DNA of 7,127 nt from Nitrospirota bacterium (GCA_021844645.1 JAKBTA010000066.1:1-7127), one strand, 5' to 3'; shown: positions 1-6,932, counted from the stretch's first letter. Notes: generated by a model from the sequence alone, not told the origin. Program-made: numbers and translations.

Positions 1-246
1 CGATTGCATGGACCGATTTCCCGGAAGATCTTTTCTTTTTCCTATAATGGATGGGTCGCCAATGACAAGGTTGTCTGGAAGGGACTTTATCCATCGACTC
101 CCTACCGATTGTCGCGTCAATCCCGAAGAGGCAATAGAAAAAACACTGTTTTTTTGATGTCTGATAAGGGGGGAATGCTATCTGTCGCCCATATTGAAAA
201 TGCGGTCAGATATTCTCTCTCTGTTGGACGCTCAGGATCGGATTGA
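1..246 (+). CDS. Possible C-terminal fragment of an unidentified protein
   Basis: This frame is open from the first base of the window to a TGA at 244-246 and would give about 81 residues. I do not recognise the product. The predicted peptide is mixed, with aromatic and basic residues (for example NGWVANDKVVWKGLYPS) and no membrane segment. No ribosome binding site decides an internal start, so if it is real it probably begins outside the window. A competing frame, offset by one base, is open for its first 51 codons, and its tail (ending VASGKKVKLV at 285) also looks plausible. The two frames meet around a run of seven T at 149-155, so a frameshifted or decayed gene is possible. Chance open reading is a serious alternative. 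Confidence 0.2.
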   Translation, partial: RLHGPISRKIFSFSYNGWVANDKVVWKGLYPSTPYRLSRQSRRGNRKNTVFLMSDKGGMLSVAHIENAVRYSLSVGRSGSD

Positions 247-540
247 ATTTCCTGTTGCCAGTGGAAAAAAAGTCAAACTTGTTTGAACCTGATGCTATTG
301 TCCAATGGTTTGGACCATGCTCCTGCGGTAGGGAGTCTGTTACTTTTTGTCTCCGAACAAGGACGCGTGTTTTCTGCTGGCTTCCTTGTGGTGTTCTTGC
401 TGTTTCATTTTTGATTTGCCTTTTAATGTTTCAGTCATCACTGGAAACCCCTTTATGGGATGTGATGGGTCTGGTTTGAGCCAAATGGTAAGCTCGGATC
501 GAGATTACAGGCTTTTCCAGGGTCTTTCTGTTCGTTATCA

Positions 541-754
541 CACACAGGGATGGGGGGATTAGGCTATGTGTTTTTTGTTGCCCATACTGGAGAACGAATA
601 GGTGCAGATCAAATTGAGAGGGGAGAACAACGGGATCTGTTTTCTGTTGTGAGGGATTGGGATGTTATGAAAAGGGGAGAGGATCCAGATTATTGTGGTT
701 CTGCCATCTGTTTTGAGTGGAATGGGGACGAGAGACTTATAATTGAGGGTTGTG
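541..754 (-). terminator. Candidate Rho-dependent termination zone after tRNA-Lys
   Basis: Read on the minus strand, the 214 bases immediately 3' of the tRNA-Lys gene contain about 75 C and 23 G by hand count, while the preceding 240 bases (301-540) are near parity. C-rich, G-poor RNA with little structure is the known hallmark of Rho loading sites. I see no hairpin followed by a U-run after either the tRNA or the upstream permease gene, so a factor-dependent stop would fit. This is inference from composition only; the skew could have another cause. Confidence 0.3.
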
Positions 755-830
755 TGGTGAGCCGCCTGGGTTTCGATCCCAGCACACTCGCCTTAAAAGG
801 GCGATGCTCTACCGAATGAGCTAGCGGCTC
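755..830 (-). tRNA. tRNA-Lys (anticodon UUU), CCA encoded
   Basis: The minus strand folds into a complete cloverleaf of 76 bases. The 7-bp acceptor stem pairs GAGCCGC (824-830) with GCGGCTC (759-765), followed by discriminator A at 758 and a genomically encoded CCA at 755-757. The D arm is GCTC/GAGC around ATTCGGTA with the usual GG. The anticodon arm is TCGCC/GGCGA around CTTTTAA, so the anticodon is TTT at 795-797, reading lysine AAA and AAG. The T arm is CTGGG/CCCAG around ATCGAAA. Two details are unusual: the T loop starts with A54 and ends with A60 instead of the common T54 and pyrimidine 60, and the 15-48 position is T-G instead of purine-pyrimidine. All stems are perfect, so the gene looks functional. 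It has its own promoter at 838-866 and lies downstream of the leu operon on the same strand. Confidence 0.96.
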
Positions 831-837
831 GAGGGAT

Positions 838-866
838 ATTCTGCCGTAAACAGCTTGTTTTGTCAA
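838..866 (-). promoter_or_regulatory. Sigma-70-type promoter of tRNA-Lys
   Basis: On the minus strand a perfect -35 hexamer TTGACA (861-866) is separated by exactly 17 bases from a -10 element CAGAAT (838-843, 4 of 6 consensus). Only seven bases (831-837) lie between the -10 and the first base of the mature tRNA, so transcription should start at or within a base or two of the mature 5' end, leaving little or no leader for RNase P to remove. The weak point is the imperfect -10. Confidence 0.65.
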
Positions 867-1001
867 TTGATTATTGGGTGATCTCGGGTGATGACTGTTT
901 TGAGGGAGTTTTTTGTAGGTGCTAAAGAATTCCATTGTGCAGGGAGAATTTCTATAACCATTGAACAAAGAATGAGTTTGGGGAAGTTCCTTTTGTCGGG
1001 A

Positions 1002-2051
1002 CTAATGTGGGTTTTCCGTTATGAGCAAATGGCGCCACACCTCCAGAAAAACGGACAAGATGATTGGCCCGATAAAAAGACCAATTAATCCAAATGTTTC
1101 AAGACCCCCAAGTACTCCCAAAAGAATCATGAGAAACGGGATATGGGATGTTCTGCCGATAAACATGGGTTTGACGAAATGCTCCATTCCACCAGAGACC
1201 AGAATGTTCCATGATGCAAAGACAACTGCAGTTATGGGATGCCCTGTCGCAAGCAGGTAGATGGTGGCAGGAAGCCAGATGATGGCTGCCCCGATCGGGA
1301 ACAGGGAAGTGATGAATATGGCTGTCGAGAGTAGCAGGATGTTTGGAACTCCTGCGATCTTCAAAGCTGGAGCAGCTAAAAGGGCTTGGGCAAGGGATGT
1401 AAAAAACAGTCCATAAATGATTCCTTTAGTGGTCGGTGGGATAACCCCCAACGGCCTTGTCAGGTTTTCGCCCGCAGCAGAATCGGACAGGCGGGTGATC
1501 TGTTCCCAGACATTTTGTCCATGAAACAAAAATGCAAATGTCCCGAGAAGCATGATCAGCAATTTGATCAGCCAGTGGCCCAAACCGGAAGCCAGGGATA
1601 AAAACTGGTTCCCGATTTCCATGAGGTGGGATTCAAGCTTCCCCGTTACACCCGTCAGCATCTGGGTATTGGTTTTCAAGCTGGTTGCCAAAAGGGCAAT
1701 TTTATGGCCAATGAAGGGAAGGTTGATCAGCCATTTTGGAAGAGTTGCAGATGGGTCCTGAAGAAAATCCCTGAGGGACAGTGTTTCTCGGAAGATTTCC
1801 TGCCCGATTGGAACAGCCAGAAGTGTCAGTGGCAAAAGAACCAGAAGGCAAAACAGGAAGACTGTTAGTAATGCTGCCATAAATGGTTGTGGAACCCATT
1901 TTTTGATGAATCGTTGTATGGGGGAGAGGGCGAAGGCCATAATCGCCCCCCAGACAAGCGGTTCCAGATAGGGAGCAATGACCCAGTATGCCAGAACCGT
2001 TGCCAGCCCAAACAACAAAAAAAGAGATCTTCCGCCTTCAGTTCGATTCAT
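1002..2051 (-). CDS. AI-2E family membrane transporter (UPF0118/PerM-like)
   Basis: This encodes a 349-residue inner-membrane protein of the AI-2E exporter/PerM family, whose members are proposed to export small molecules such as autoinducer-2 or to act as ion antiporters; the substrate here cannot be read from sequence. Hydrophobic segments fall at about residues 9-27, 31-47, 57-83, 153-178, 210-233, 237-262, 264-287 and 304-338, with a polar loop at about 84-150, the usual layout of the family. The C-terminal signature is clear: HFVKPMFIGR (291-300) followed by LGVLGGLETFGLIGLFIGP (311-329). The length is typical. Its ATG overlaps the leuD stop as ATGA (2048-2051), and I see no good Shine-Dalgarno sequence just upstream, so translation probably depends on coupling to leuD. 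It is the last protein gene of the leu operon; whether it serves leucine metabolism is unknown. Confidence 0.88.
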   Translation of the reverse strand: MNRTEGGRSLFLLFGLATVLAYWVIAPYLEPLVWGAIMAFALSPIQRFIKKWVPQPFMAALLTVFLFCLLVLLPLTLLAVPIGQEIFRETLSLRDFLQDPSATLPKWLINLPFIGHKIALLATSLKTNTQMLTGVTGKLESHLMEIGNQFLSLASGLGHWLIKLLIMLLGTFAFLFHGQNVWEQITRLSDSAAGENLTRPLGVIPPTTKGIIYGLFFTSLAQALLAAPALKIAGVPNILLLSTAIFITSLFPIGAAIIWLPATIYLLATGHPITAVVFASWNILVSGGMEHFVKPMFIGRTSHIPFLMILLGVLGGLETFGLIGLFIGPIILSVFLEVWRHLLITENPH

Positions 2052-2674
2052 GCAGTCATGTCTGGAAAAAGCCAGGGAGCTTCTTTGCGTCGTCGATCTT
2101 CGTAGCTTGTGATCAGCGCTTTTTTCTCAAAAGTCAGGCTGATGTCATCAAGCCCCTCGAGAAGGCACTTCTTGAGGAAAGCGTCGATTTCAAAAGGAAT
2201 CGTTCTTCCATCCGGAAGGAGAATCAACTGTGATTCAAGGTTGATTTCAGCTTGGTATCCGGGTGTCCGGTCAATCTCCTTGAAGAGACCGTCAACAATC
2301 ATCCGGTCAATGCGAATTGGCAAAATCCCGTTTTTAAAACAGTTATTATAGAAAATATCGGCAAAAGAAGGTGCGATTATGGCTTTTATGCCAAAATCCA
2401 GAAGGGCCCAGGGGGCATGTTCCCTGGAACTGCCTGAACCGAAGTTCTCTCTGGAAAGAAGTATCCTGCCTCCTTTGTATCGCGTCTGGTTGATTACAAA
2501 GTCAGGGTTTGGTGTGACTCCGTCGGAAAGGTATCTCCAGTCATAGAAAAGACTTTTTCCAAGACCTGTCCTATGGATGGTTTTAAGAAACTGTTTGGGA
2601 ATGATCGCATCTGTATCAACATTTGCGCGATCGATGGGGATAACAATTGATTTGAGTGTTTTAAAGGCTTCCAT
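2048..2674 (-). CDS. leuD: 3-isopropylmalate dehydratase, small subunit
   Basis: LeuD is the small (swivel-domain) subunit of isopropylmalate isomerase, which with LeuC converts 2-isopropylmalate to 3-isopropylmalate in leucine biosynthesis in the cytoplasm. The 208-residue product is close to the usual length of about 200 and carries the family signatures NVDTDAIIPKQFL (18-30), ENFGSGSSREHAPWAL (76-91) and IIAPSFADIFYNN (99-111). The frame stays open upstream to 2821, but I chose the ATG at 2672-2674 because MEAFKTLKSIVIPIDRANVD lines up with the normal N-terminus and a GGA-type ribosome binding site lies about 9 bases before it. This start leaves 16 bases after the leuC stop, and the binding site sits at that junction. 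The stop overlaps the next start (ATGA). The last 14 or so residues (RRRKEAPWLFPDMTA region) are a variable tail. Confidence 0.96.
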   Translation of the reverse strand: MEAFKTLKSIVIPIDRANVDTDAIIPKQFLKTIHRTGLGKSLFYDWRYLSDGVTPNPDFVINQTRYKGGRILLSRENFGSGSSREHAPWALLDFGIKAIIAPSFADIFYNNCFKNGILPIRIDRMIVDGLFKEIDRTPGYQAEINLESQLILLPDGRTIPFEIDAFLKKCLLEGLDDISLTFEKKALITSYEDRRRKEAPWLFPDMTA

Positions 2675-2690
2675 CCTGTTTTTCCTTTTT

Positions 2691-4097
2691 TCAGTTCCAG
2701 TTTCGAATATCGACAAAGTGGCCGGTAATGGCCGCAGCGGCAGCCATCTCCGGGCTGACAAGATGGGTCCTGCCCCCTCTGCCCTGTCTTCCCTCAAAAT
2801 TCCTGTTTGATGTTGACGCACAACGTTCTCCAGGCAACAACTGATCAGGATTCATTCCCAGACACATCGAACACCCCGGTTCTCGCCATTCAAATCCGGC
2901 TTCGAGAAAAATCTTGTCGAGACCTTCCTTTTCTGCCTGCTGGCCGACAAGACCAGATCCTGGTACAACCATGGCATTGACACTGGGAGAAACCTTGCGT
3001 CCCTTTATGATGCTTGCAGCTGCTCTCAGATCCTCTATCCTTCCATTGGTGCATGAACCGATAAAAACCCTGTCGATGGAAATCTCGCTTAATGGAGTTC
3101 CCGGCTCAAGTCCCATATATTTGAGGGCATTTTTAGCATTTTCTTTAGAGACTTCATCTTTAAAGCTTTCGGGGGAGGGAATGGATCCTGTGACAGGAAG
3201 AACCATGCCCGGGTTTGTTCCCCATGTGATTTGGGGCTCGATCCTGGTGGCATCGATTTCAAGAACCCGGTCATATTTTGCATCAGGGTCAGAGTGCAGG
3301 GACTTCCAGGAGGAGACAGCCTTTTCCCAAAGGTCACCTTTGGGTGCCATCGGACGACCCTTGATATAAGAAAAGGTCACTTCGTCGGCTGCGATCATTC
3401 CGGCTCGGGCTCCTGCTTCTATCGCCATGTTGCAAAGCGTCATCCTGGCCTCCATGGAGAGTTCCCTGACGGCTTCTCCCGAGAATTCCAGAACATACCC
3501 TGTTCCGCCATCAGTTCCGATTTGACCGATGATGTAAAGAATCAGATCTTTGGATGTCGAGCCTTTGGGGAGATGGCCGTTGACCTTTATGAGAAACGAT
3601 TTCGGTTTCTTCTGAATAAGGGTTTGTGTGGCCATGACATGTTCAACCTCTGACGTTCCCACGCCAAAGGCAAGTGCGCCAAAGGCTCCGTGGGTCGAGG
3701 TATGGCTATCACCGCAGACGATGGTCATTCCTGGCAGGGTAAACCCCTGTTCAGGAGCGATCACGTGGACAACACCCTGTCGAATGTCGTCCATCGTAAA
3801 GATGGGGACAGAATACTCCATGGCGTTTTTGGTCAGTGTTTCAACCTGAAGGGCGCTGATAGGATCTTCAATTCCTTTTTTTCTTCCGGTTGTCGGAACA
3901 TTATGGTCCGGAACCGCAAGTGTTGCCTGAGGTCGATGAACTGCCCTGCCAGCGATCTTTAGTCCTTCAAAGGCTTGTGGGCTGGTTACTTCATGGACAA
4001 GCTGCCTGTCTATATAGAGAAGGGTCGATCCGTCAGATTCTGTAACAACGTGATCATCCCAGATTTTTTCTAAGAGAGTTCGTCCCATTGTTGTCAT
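2691..4097 (-). CDS. leuC: 3-isopropylmalate dehydratase, large subunit
   Basis: LeuC is the catalytic, aconitase-type subunit that binds the [4Fe-4S] cluster of isopropylmalate isomerase; it works as a heterodimer with LeuD encoded next to it. The 468-residue product is essentially the length of the proteobacterial enzyme (466 in E. coli) and aligns end to end. The cluster ligands are all present: C349 in FIGSCTNGR, and C409 and C412 in [10 protein letters not shown]. Other signatures are [18 protein letters not shown] (28-45), [19 protein letters not shown] (127-145) and the C-terminal [20 protein letters not shown]. Two in-frame ATGs lie close together, at 4097 and 4088; the second corresponds to the usual MxxTL start, and the AGGAG upstream is 2 bases from the first and 11 from the second, so the true start is uncertain by three codons. 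It begins the minus-strand operon leuC-leuD-AI-2E gene. Confidence 0.97.
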   Translation of the reverse strand: MTTMGRTLLEKIWDDHVVTESDGSTLLYIDRQLVHEVTSPQAFEGLKIAGRAVHRPQATLAVPDHNVPTTGRKKGIEDPISALQVETLTKNAMEYSVPIFTMDDIRQGVVHVIAPEQGFTLPGMTIVCGDSHTSTHGAFGALAFGVGTSEVEHVMATQTLIQKKPKSFLIKVNGHLPKGSTSKDLILYIIGQIGTDGGTGYVLEFSGEAVRELSMEARMTLCNMAIEAGARAGMIAADEVTFSYIKGRPMAPKGDLWEKAVSSWKSLHSDPDAKYDRVLEIDATRIEPQITWGTNPGMVLPVTGSIPSPESFKDEVSKENAKNALKYMGLEPGTPLSEISIDRVFIGSCTNGRIEDLRAAASIIKGRKVSPSVNAMVVPGSGLVGQQAEKEGLDKIFLEAGFEWREPGCSMCLGMNPDQLLPGERCASTSNRNFEGRQGRGGRTHLVSPEMAAAAAITGHFVDIRNWN

Positions 4098-4120
4098 GGC
4101 TCCTGTTTGGGTGCATGGGG

Positions 4121-4149
4121 TTTAAATAGATCAAATGAGAGGATATGAT
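4121..4149 (+). promoter_or_regulatory. Candidate promoter for rfbBAC
   Basis: In the 101-base gap between the divergent leuC and rfbB genes, TTTAAA (4121-4126, 4 of 6 matches to TTGACA) and TATGAT (4144-4149, 5 of 6 matches to TATAAT) are spaced by exactly 17 bases. Start of transcription near 4156 would give a leader of about 43 bases, within which lies an AT-rich palindrome, CAAAAA-TTC-TTTTTG (4152-4166). I could not identify a comparably good promoter for leuC on the other strand, although TATCAT occurs across the same bases. Confidence 0.35.
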
Positions 4150-4198
4150 ACCAAAAATTCTTTTTGAGTGCATGGACCAATTTTAAAAAGGATGCTTA

Positions 4199-5284
4199 AT
4201 GTCGAAACGATGGCTTGTAACGGGCGGGGCTGGGTTTATTGGATCAAACTTTGTGTTGGAGGCCCGGAAGAAAAATCTGGCTAAAGTCTTGACTCTGGAT
4301 CTTTTGACGTATGCCGGGAACCGAACGAATCTTTCTGCCATTGAGAAAGATCCGGACCATGAATTTGTTCATGGAGACATTTCCGATCCCTCTTTGGTCA
4401 GGTCTCTTATTGAGTCATTCAAGCCAACGGCGATCTTTCATTTTGCGGCTGAGTCCCATGTGGACAGATCGATTGACCATCCGGGCATTTTTCTGAAGAC
4501 GAATGTGGAAGGGACATTTGTTCTTCTTGACGAAGCCCGCAAATATCTTTCAGGAGGTGGGGGAGATCCCGGTGAGCCATTCCGATTCATCCATGTCTCG
4601 ACTGATGAGGTTTTTGGGAGTCTGGGGGCGGAAGACCCTCCCTTTACGGAGACAACACCATATGCTCCAAACTCTCCGTATGCAGCTTCAAAAGCAGCCT
4701 CCGACCACCTCGCCAGAGCCTATTTTCACACATATGGCCTGCCGGTCATTACGACAAACTGTTCCAATAATTTTGGTCCCTGGCAATTTCCCGAAAAATT
4801 GATTCCGACTGTCGTCTTGGCAGCAATAGAGGGGAAAGAGATTCCGTTATATGGAGATGGGCTCAATATCAGGGATTGGCTATATGTGGGAGATCATGTT
4901 CAAGCCATCCTGCGCATTCATGAAGCAGGCATCCCAGGGGAAACTTACAATATTGGCGGCAACAGCGAACGGACCAACCAAAGGGTGATCGAGACGATAC
5001 TATCAATCCTTGATCAGGAAAGACCAAGATCAGACGGGCATTCTTATTCTGGACAGGTCCGACATGTTACCGATCGCCCGGGACATGATCGACGCTATGC
5101 CATGGATGCAAGTCGCTTGAAGCGCGAACTCGGTTGGACTCCAGAGTTTTCTTTTGAGTCGGCAATAGGGGAAACGGTGAGATGGTATCTGGCAAATGAA
5201 GAATGGTGGAGGGAGATCCGTTCACGGAAATACGCTGGCGAGAGGCTGGGTGTATTGCCCCCTTTGAAAAAGGGGGCAAAGTGA
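4199..5284 (+). CDS. rfbB: dTDP-glucose 4,6-dehydratase
   Basis: RfbB (RmlB) converts dTDP-glucose to dTDP-4-dehydro-6-deoxyglucose, the second step of dTDP-L-rhamnose synthesis, using tightly bound NAD+. The 361-residue product belongs to the extended short-chain dehydrogenase family and is full length. It shows the nucleotide-binding [10 protein letters not shown] (8-17), [10 protein letters not shown] (83-92), the catalytic T135-D136-E137 in HVSTDEVFG, the Y161-xxx-K165 pair in [12 protein letters not shown], and the sugar-nucleotide motifs TNCSNNFGP (186-194) and [10 protein letters not shown] (292-301). An AAAAGGA ribosome binding site precedes the ATG by 6-7 bases. The last nine residues (LPPLKKGAK) are encoded by a perfect palindrome (5255-5279) and look like an added tail. 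The stop overlaps the rfbA start as GTGA. It is the first gene of rfbBAC. Confidence 0.97.
   Translation: MSKRWLVTGGAGFIGSNFVLEARKKNLAKVLTLDLLTYAGNRTNLSAIEKDPDHEFVHGDISDPSLVRSLIESFKPTAIFHFAAESHVDRSIDHPGIFLKTNVEGTFVLLDEARKYLSGGGGDPGEPFRFIHVSTDEVFGSLGAEDPPFTETTPYAPNSPYAASKAASDHLARAYFHTYGLPVITTNCSNNFGPWQFPEKLIPTVVLAAIEGKEIPLYGDGLNIRDWLYVGDHVQAILRIHEAGIPGETYNIGGNSERTNQRVIETILSILDQERPRSDGHSYSGQVRHVTDRPGHDRRYAMDASRLKRELGWTPEFSFESAIGETVRWYLANEEWWREIRSRKYAGERLGVLPPLKKGAK
5255..5279. repeat. Perfect 11-bp palindrome at the rfbB/rfbA junction
   Basis: TTGCCCCCTTT (5255-5265) and its exact reverse complement AAAGGGGGCAA (5269-5279) flank a 3-base spacer GAA. The arms encode the last nine residues of RfbB (codons 353-361, with the final base of the last codon just outside), and the right arm carries the only purine-rich ribosome binding site for rfbA, whose GTG begins at 5281. 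In RNA the hairpin would pair that site with a run of C. Palindromes of the CCCCCTTT/AAAGGGGG type, translated as PPLKKG or PPFEKGG, are familiar as dispersed short repeats in many bacterial genomes; that this is one such copy is inference, since only one is present in the window. Confidence 0.85.
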
Positions 5285-6159
5285 GAGGAATCATTCTGGC
5301 AGGAGGTGCCGGTACACGGCTTCACCCATTGACTTATGTCGTAAGCAAGCAGCTTATGCCTGTTTATGACAAACCCATGATCTACTATCCCCTTGTAACT
5401 CTGATGCTGTCGGGTATCAGGGAAATCATGATCATTTCAACTCCGGCTGATCTCCCCCTTTTCAAGGCGCTCCTTGGAGATGGTTCTGCTCTTGGTCTTT
5501 CCTTCTCCTATGAGGTTCAACCCACACCTGCCGGACTTGCCCAAGCATTTTTGATTGGTGAAAAGTTTATCAGGAAAGAGCCTGTGGCTCTTGTTTTGGG
5601 AGACAATATTTTTTTCGGGCATGGATTGTCAGAGGTCCTGCAAAAGTCGGCATGTCTTGAAAGAGGAGCCCTGATTTTTGGATACATGGTGAAAGATCCT
5701 GAAAGATATGGTGTTTTGTCATTTGACCCGGAGGGAAGGGTCCTTGAGATTCTGGAAAAGCCCAAGGAGCCGCCTTCGCGCTATGCCGTGCCTGGACTCT
5801 ACTTCTATGACGGAATGGTTTCAGAGTATGCCAGGTCGCTTCGTCCATCGGACAGGGGAGAGCTTGAGATTACGGATCTGAACAGGTTGTATCTCGCCAA
5901 CGGAGATTTACGCGTCGAGCGATTGGGCAGAGGGACAGCTTGGCTTGATACAGGAACGCATGAAGCTCTTCTTGAGGCATCGAATTTTATTGCCGCGATT
6001 GAAAATCGGCAGGGATTGAAAGTGGCTTGCCCGGAAGAAGTTGCCTATAGGATGGGGTATATTTCACGGGAAGATATTTTGAGAACCGGTCGTTCAATGT
6101 CCAAAAATGGGTATGGCCAATATCTGATTTCTTTGGCAGAGGAGGATCTTTTTTCATGA
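5281..6159 (+). CDS. rfbA: Glucose-1-phosphate thymidylyltransferase
   Basis: RfbA (RmlA) joins glucose-1-phosphate to dTTP, giving dTDP-glucose and pyrophosphate, the entry step to dTDP-rhamnose. From the GTG at 5281 the product is 292 residues, matching the usual length of about 293. It shows the nucleotidyltransferase signature [14 protein letters not shown] (5-18), [17 protein letters not shown] (22-38), the metal-site aspartates D108 in [10 protein letters not shown] and D223 in [12 protein letters not shown] (158-161), and GLYFYD (172-177) followed by [14 protein letters not shown] (192-205). The frame is open upstream to an ATG at 5203, but that start would add 26 residues without homology inside rfbB. 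The GTG overlaps the rfbB stop (GTGA, 5281-5284) and has AAAGGGGG 4 bases upstream, so I chose it. The ribosome binding site lies in one arm of a strong hairpin. Feedback inhibition by dTDP-rhamnose is usual in the family. Confidence 0.96.
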   Translation: MRGIILAGGAGTRLHPLTYVVSKQLMPVYDKPMIYYPLVTLMLSGIREIMIISTPADLPLFKALLGDGSALGLSFSYEVQPTPAGLAQAFLIGEKFIRKEPVALVLGDNIFFGHGLSEVLQKSACLERGALIFGYMVKDPERYGVLSFDPEGRVLEILEKPKEPPSRYAVPGLYFYDGMVSEYARSLRPSDRGELEITDLNRLYLANGDLRVERLGRGTAWLDTGTHEALLEASNFIAAIENRQGLKVACPEEVAYRMGYISREDILRTGRSMSKNGYGQYLISLAEEDLFS

Positions 6160-6707
6160 GAGTGATTGAAACGAATCTTCCCGGGGTTCTCCGGGTGATC
6201 CCTGACCTGTTCAAGGATCCCAGGGGATTTTTCATGGAGACCTACCATGCTGAGAAGTTCAAGGCCTTGGGACTTCCAGAAATTTTTCTGCAAGACAACC
6301 ATTCCCGATCAGGAAAAGGGATTCTGAGAGGTCTTCACTTTCAGAAGACTCGTCAGCAGGGAAAACTTGTCAGGGTAGTAGCCGGATCCCTGTTTGATGT
6401 GGCGGTGGACATACGACAGGGATCCCCGACTTTCGGACAGTGGTATGGTCAGGTCTTGACCTCTGAGAATCCTGAGTTTCTTTATATTCCAGAGGGATTT
6501 GCTCATGGATTTTATTCTCTTGAGGAGAATACTGAGCTTGTTTATAAGTGTACAGAACTGTATGACCCTTCTGATGAAGGGGGAATCCTTTGGAGCGATC
6601 CGGATATTGGTATCGACTGGCCAGGAAGGACTCCGACCGTCTCAGCAAAAGATGCCTTGTACCCTTTATTGAAGGAGCTTTCTGCAGAGCATCTTCCCAA
6701 AATATAA
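6156..6707 (+). CDS. rfbC: dTDP-4-dehydrorhamnose 3,5-epimerase
   Basis: RfbC (RmlC) inverts C3 and C5 of dTDP-4-dehydro-6-deoxyglucose to give dTDP-4-dehydrorhamnose, the third step of the rhamnose pathway. The 183-residue product is full length and is a single cupin (jelly-roll) domain. It shows [11 protein letters not shown] (21-31), [18 protein letters not shown] (46-63) with the catalytic His at 61, GKLVRVVAG (69-77), [14 protein letters not shown] (81-94), the IPEGFAHGF motif (111-119), the general acid Tyr at 130 in VYKCT, and SAKD with D166 matching the Asp that partners the catalytic His in the Salmonella enzyme. The ATG overlaps the rfbA stop (ATGA, 6156-6159) and GGAGG lies 10 bases upstream within rfbA. 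It is the last rfb gene here; the reductase gene rfbD does not follow. Confidence 0.97.
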   Translation: MRVIETNLPGVLRVIPDLFKDPRGFFMETYHAEKFKALGLPEIFLQDNHSRSGKGILRGLHFQKTRQQGKLVRVVAGSLFDVAVDIRQGSPTFGQWYGQVLTSENPEFLYIPEGFAHGFYSLEENTELVYKCTELYDPSDEGGILWSDPDIGIDWPGRTPTVSAKDALYPLLKELSAEHLPKI

Positions 6708-6723
6708 GCGGGATGAATCTGTT

Positions 6724-6760
6724 GCGGAGATTGTCTTTTCAAAGGAGAAGTCATCTCCGC
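6724..6760 (+). terminator. Hairpin after rfbC, possible transcription terminator
   Basis: GCGGAGAT (6724-6731) pairs perfectly with ATCTCCGC (6753-6760). Inside it, CTTTTC (6735-6740) pairs with GAGAAG (6745-6750), with one G-U pair and an AAAG tetraloop; a small 3/2-base internal loop separates the two stems. It begins 17 bases after the rfbC stop, the right place for a terminator, but no U-run follows directly (a short TTTT occurs at 6772-6775), so termination may be weak, or the structure may protect the 3' end or slow readthrough into the downstream gene. Confidence 0.45.
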
Positions 6761-6932
6761 TGTGATTCCTGTTTTGCATCGCTTCTGCCGTTCAGATAAG
6801 GATCTTATTTCTTTATTGATCGGAGAGATCTAGTCTTTTTTCAGGGAGATCCCCAATCAGTCCAAGAGATTTCAATATTTTTATATAACTCCGGATTTTT
6901 TGAGGAATTCCTTTAAGAATAAGGAGTTTTGA

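Larger units (their letters stand above)
1..754. other. Gene-poor stretch with only short unassigned open frames
   Basis: I see no recognisable gene here. On the plus strand one frame is open from the window edge to a stop at 244-246 (about 81 codons), so it could be the C-terminal end of a gene entering from the left, but its peptide matches no family I know. A second frame is open from base 2 to a TGA at 155-157 and, past that stop, continues to 283-285. Further right, open frames at 243-479, 347-562 and 550-819 lack convincing ribosome binding sites; the last runs into the tRNA gene in antisense, which argues against it. No long minus-strand frame exists before 690. From about 541 the plus strand becomes strongly G-rich and C-poor. 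The stretch may be spacer, decayed coding sequence or the 3' untranslated zone of the minus-strand transcripts. Confidence 0.6.

Noticed and set aside
550..819. 89-codon plus-strand frame ending inside the tRNA gene
   Set aside because: It runs through most of the tRNA in antisense, has only a weak AGGG upstream of its ATG, and its openness can be explained by the G-rich, C-poor composition.
690..968. 92-codon minus-strand frame across the tRNA
   Set aside because: It crosses the whole tRNA-Lys gene and its promoter in sense orientation; a coding role is very unlikely.
2675..2821. N-terminal extension of LeuD up to 2821
   Set aside because: It would overlap the end of leuC by about 130 bases and add 49 residues without homology; the ATG at 2674 has a ribosome binding site and the normal LeuD N-terminus.
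2914..3653. Long plus-strand open frames (151 and 140 codons) antisense to leuC
   Set aside because: LeuC on the minus strand is unmistakable end to end; these are antisense shadows with no family resemblance.
5..4179. Shared TGCATGGACC near position 6 and near 4169
   Set aside because: A ten-base match with diverging flanks is plausible by chance in 7 kb and no further similarity surrounds it.
5203..5280. ATG start for rfbA at 5203
   Set aside because: The extra 26 residues are read from the rfbB tail and palindrome; the GTG at 5281 gives the standard RmlA N-terminus and length.
6789..6801. Small hairpin ATAAG-GAT-CTTAT followed by a T-rich stretch
   Set aside because: The 5-bp AT-rich stem is too weak to support a terminator call.
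6903..6912. Perfect 10-base palindrome AGGAATTCCT upstream of the phosphatase gene
   Set aside because: Short, contains a common EcoRI-type core, and has no second copy or promoter relation strong enough to call an operator.
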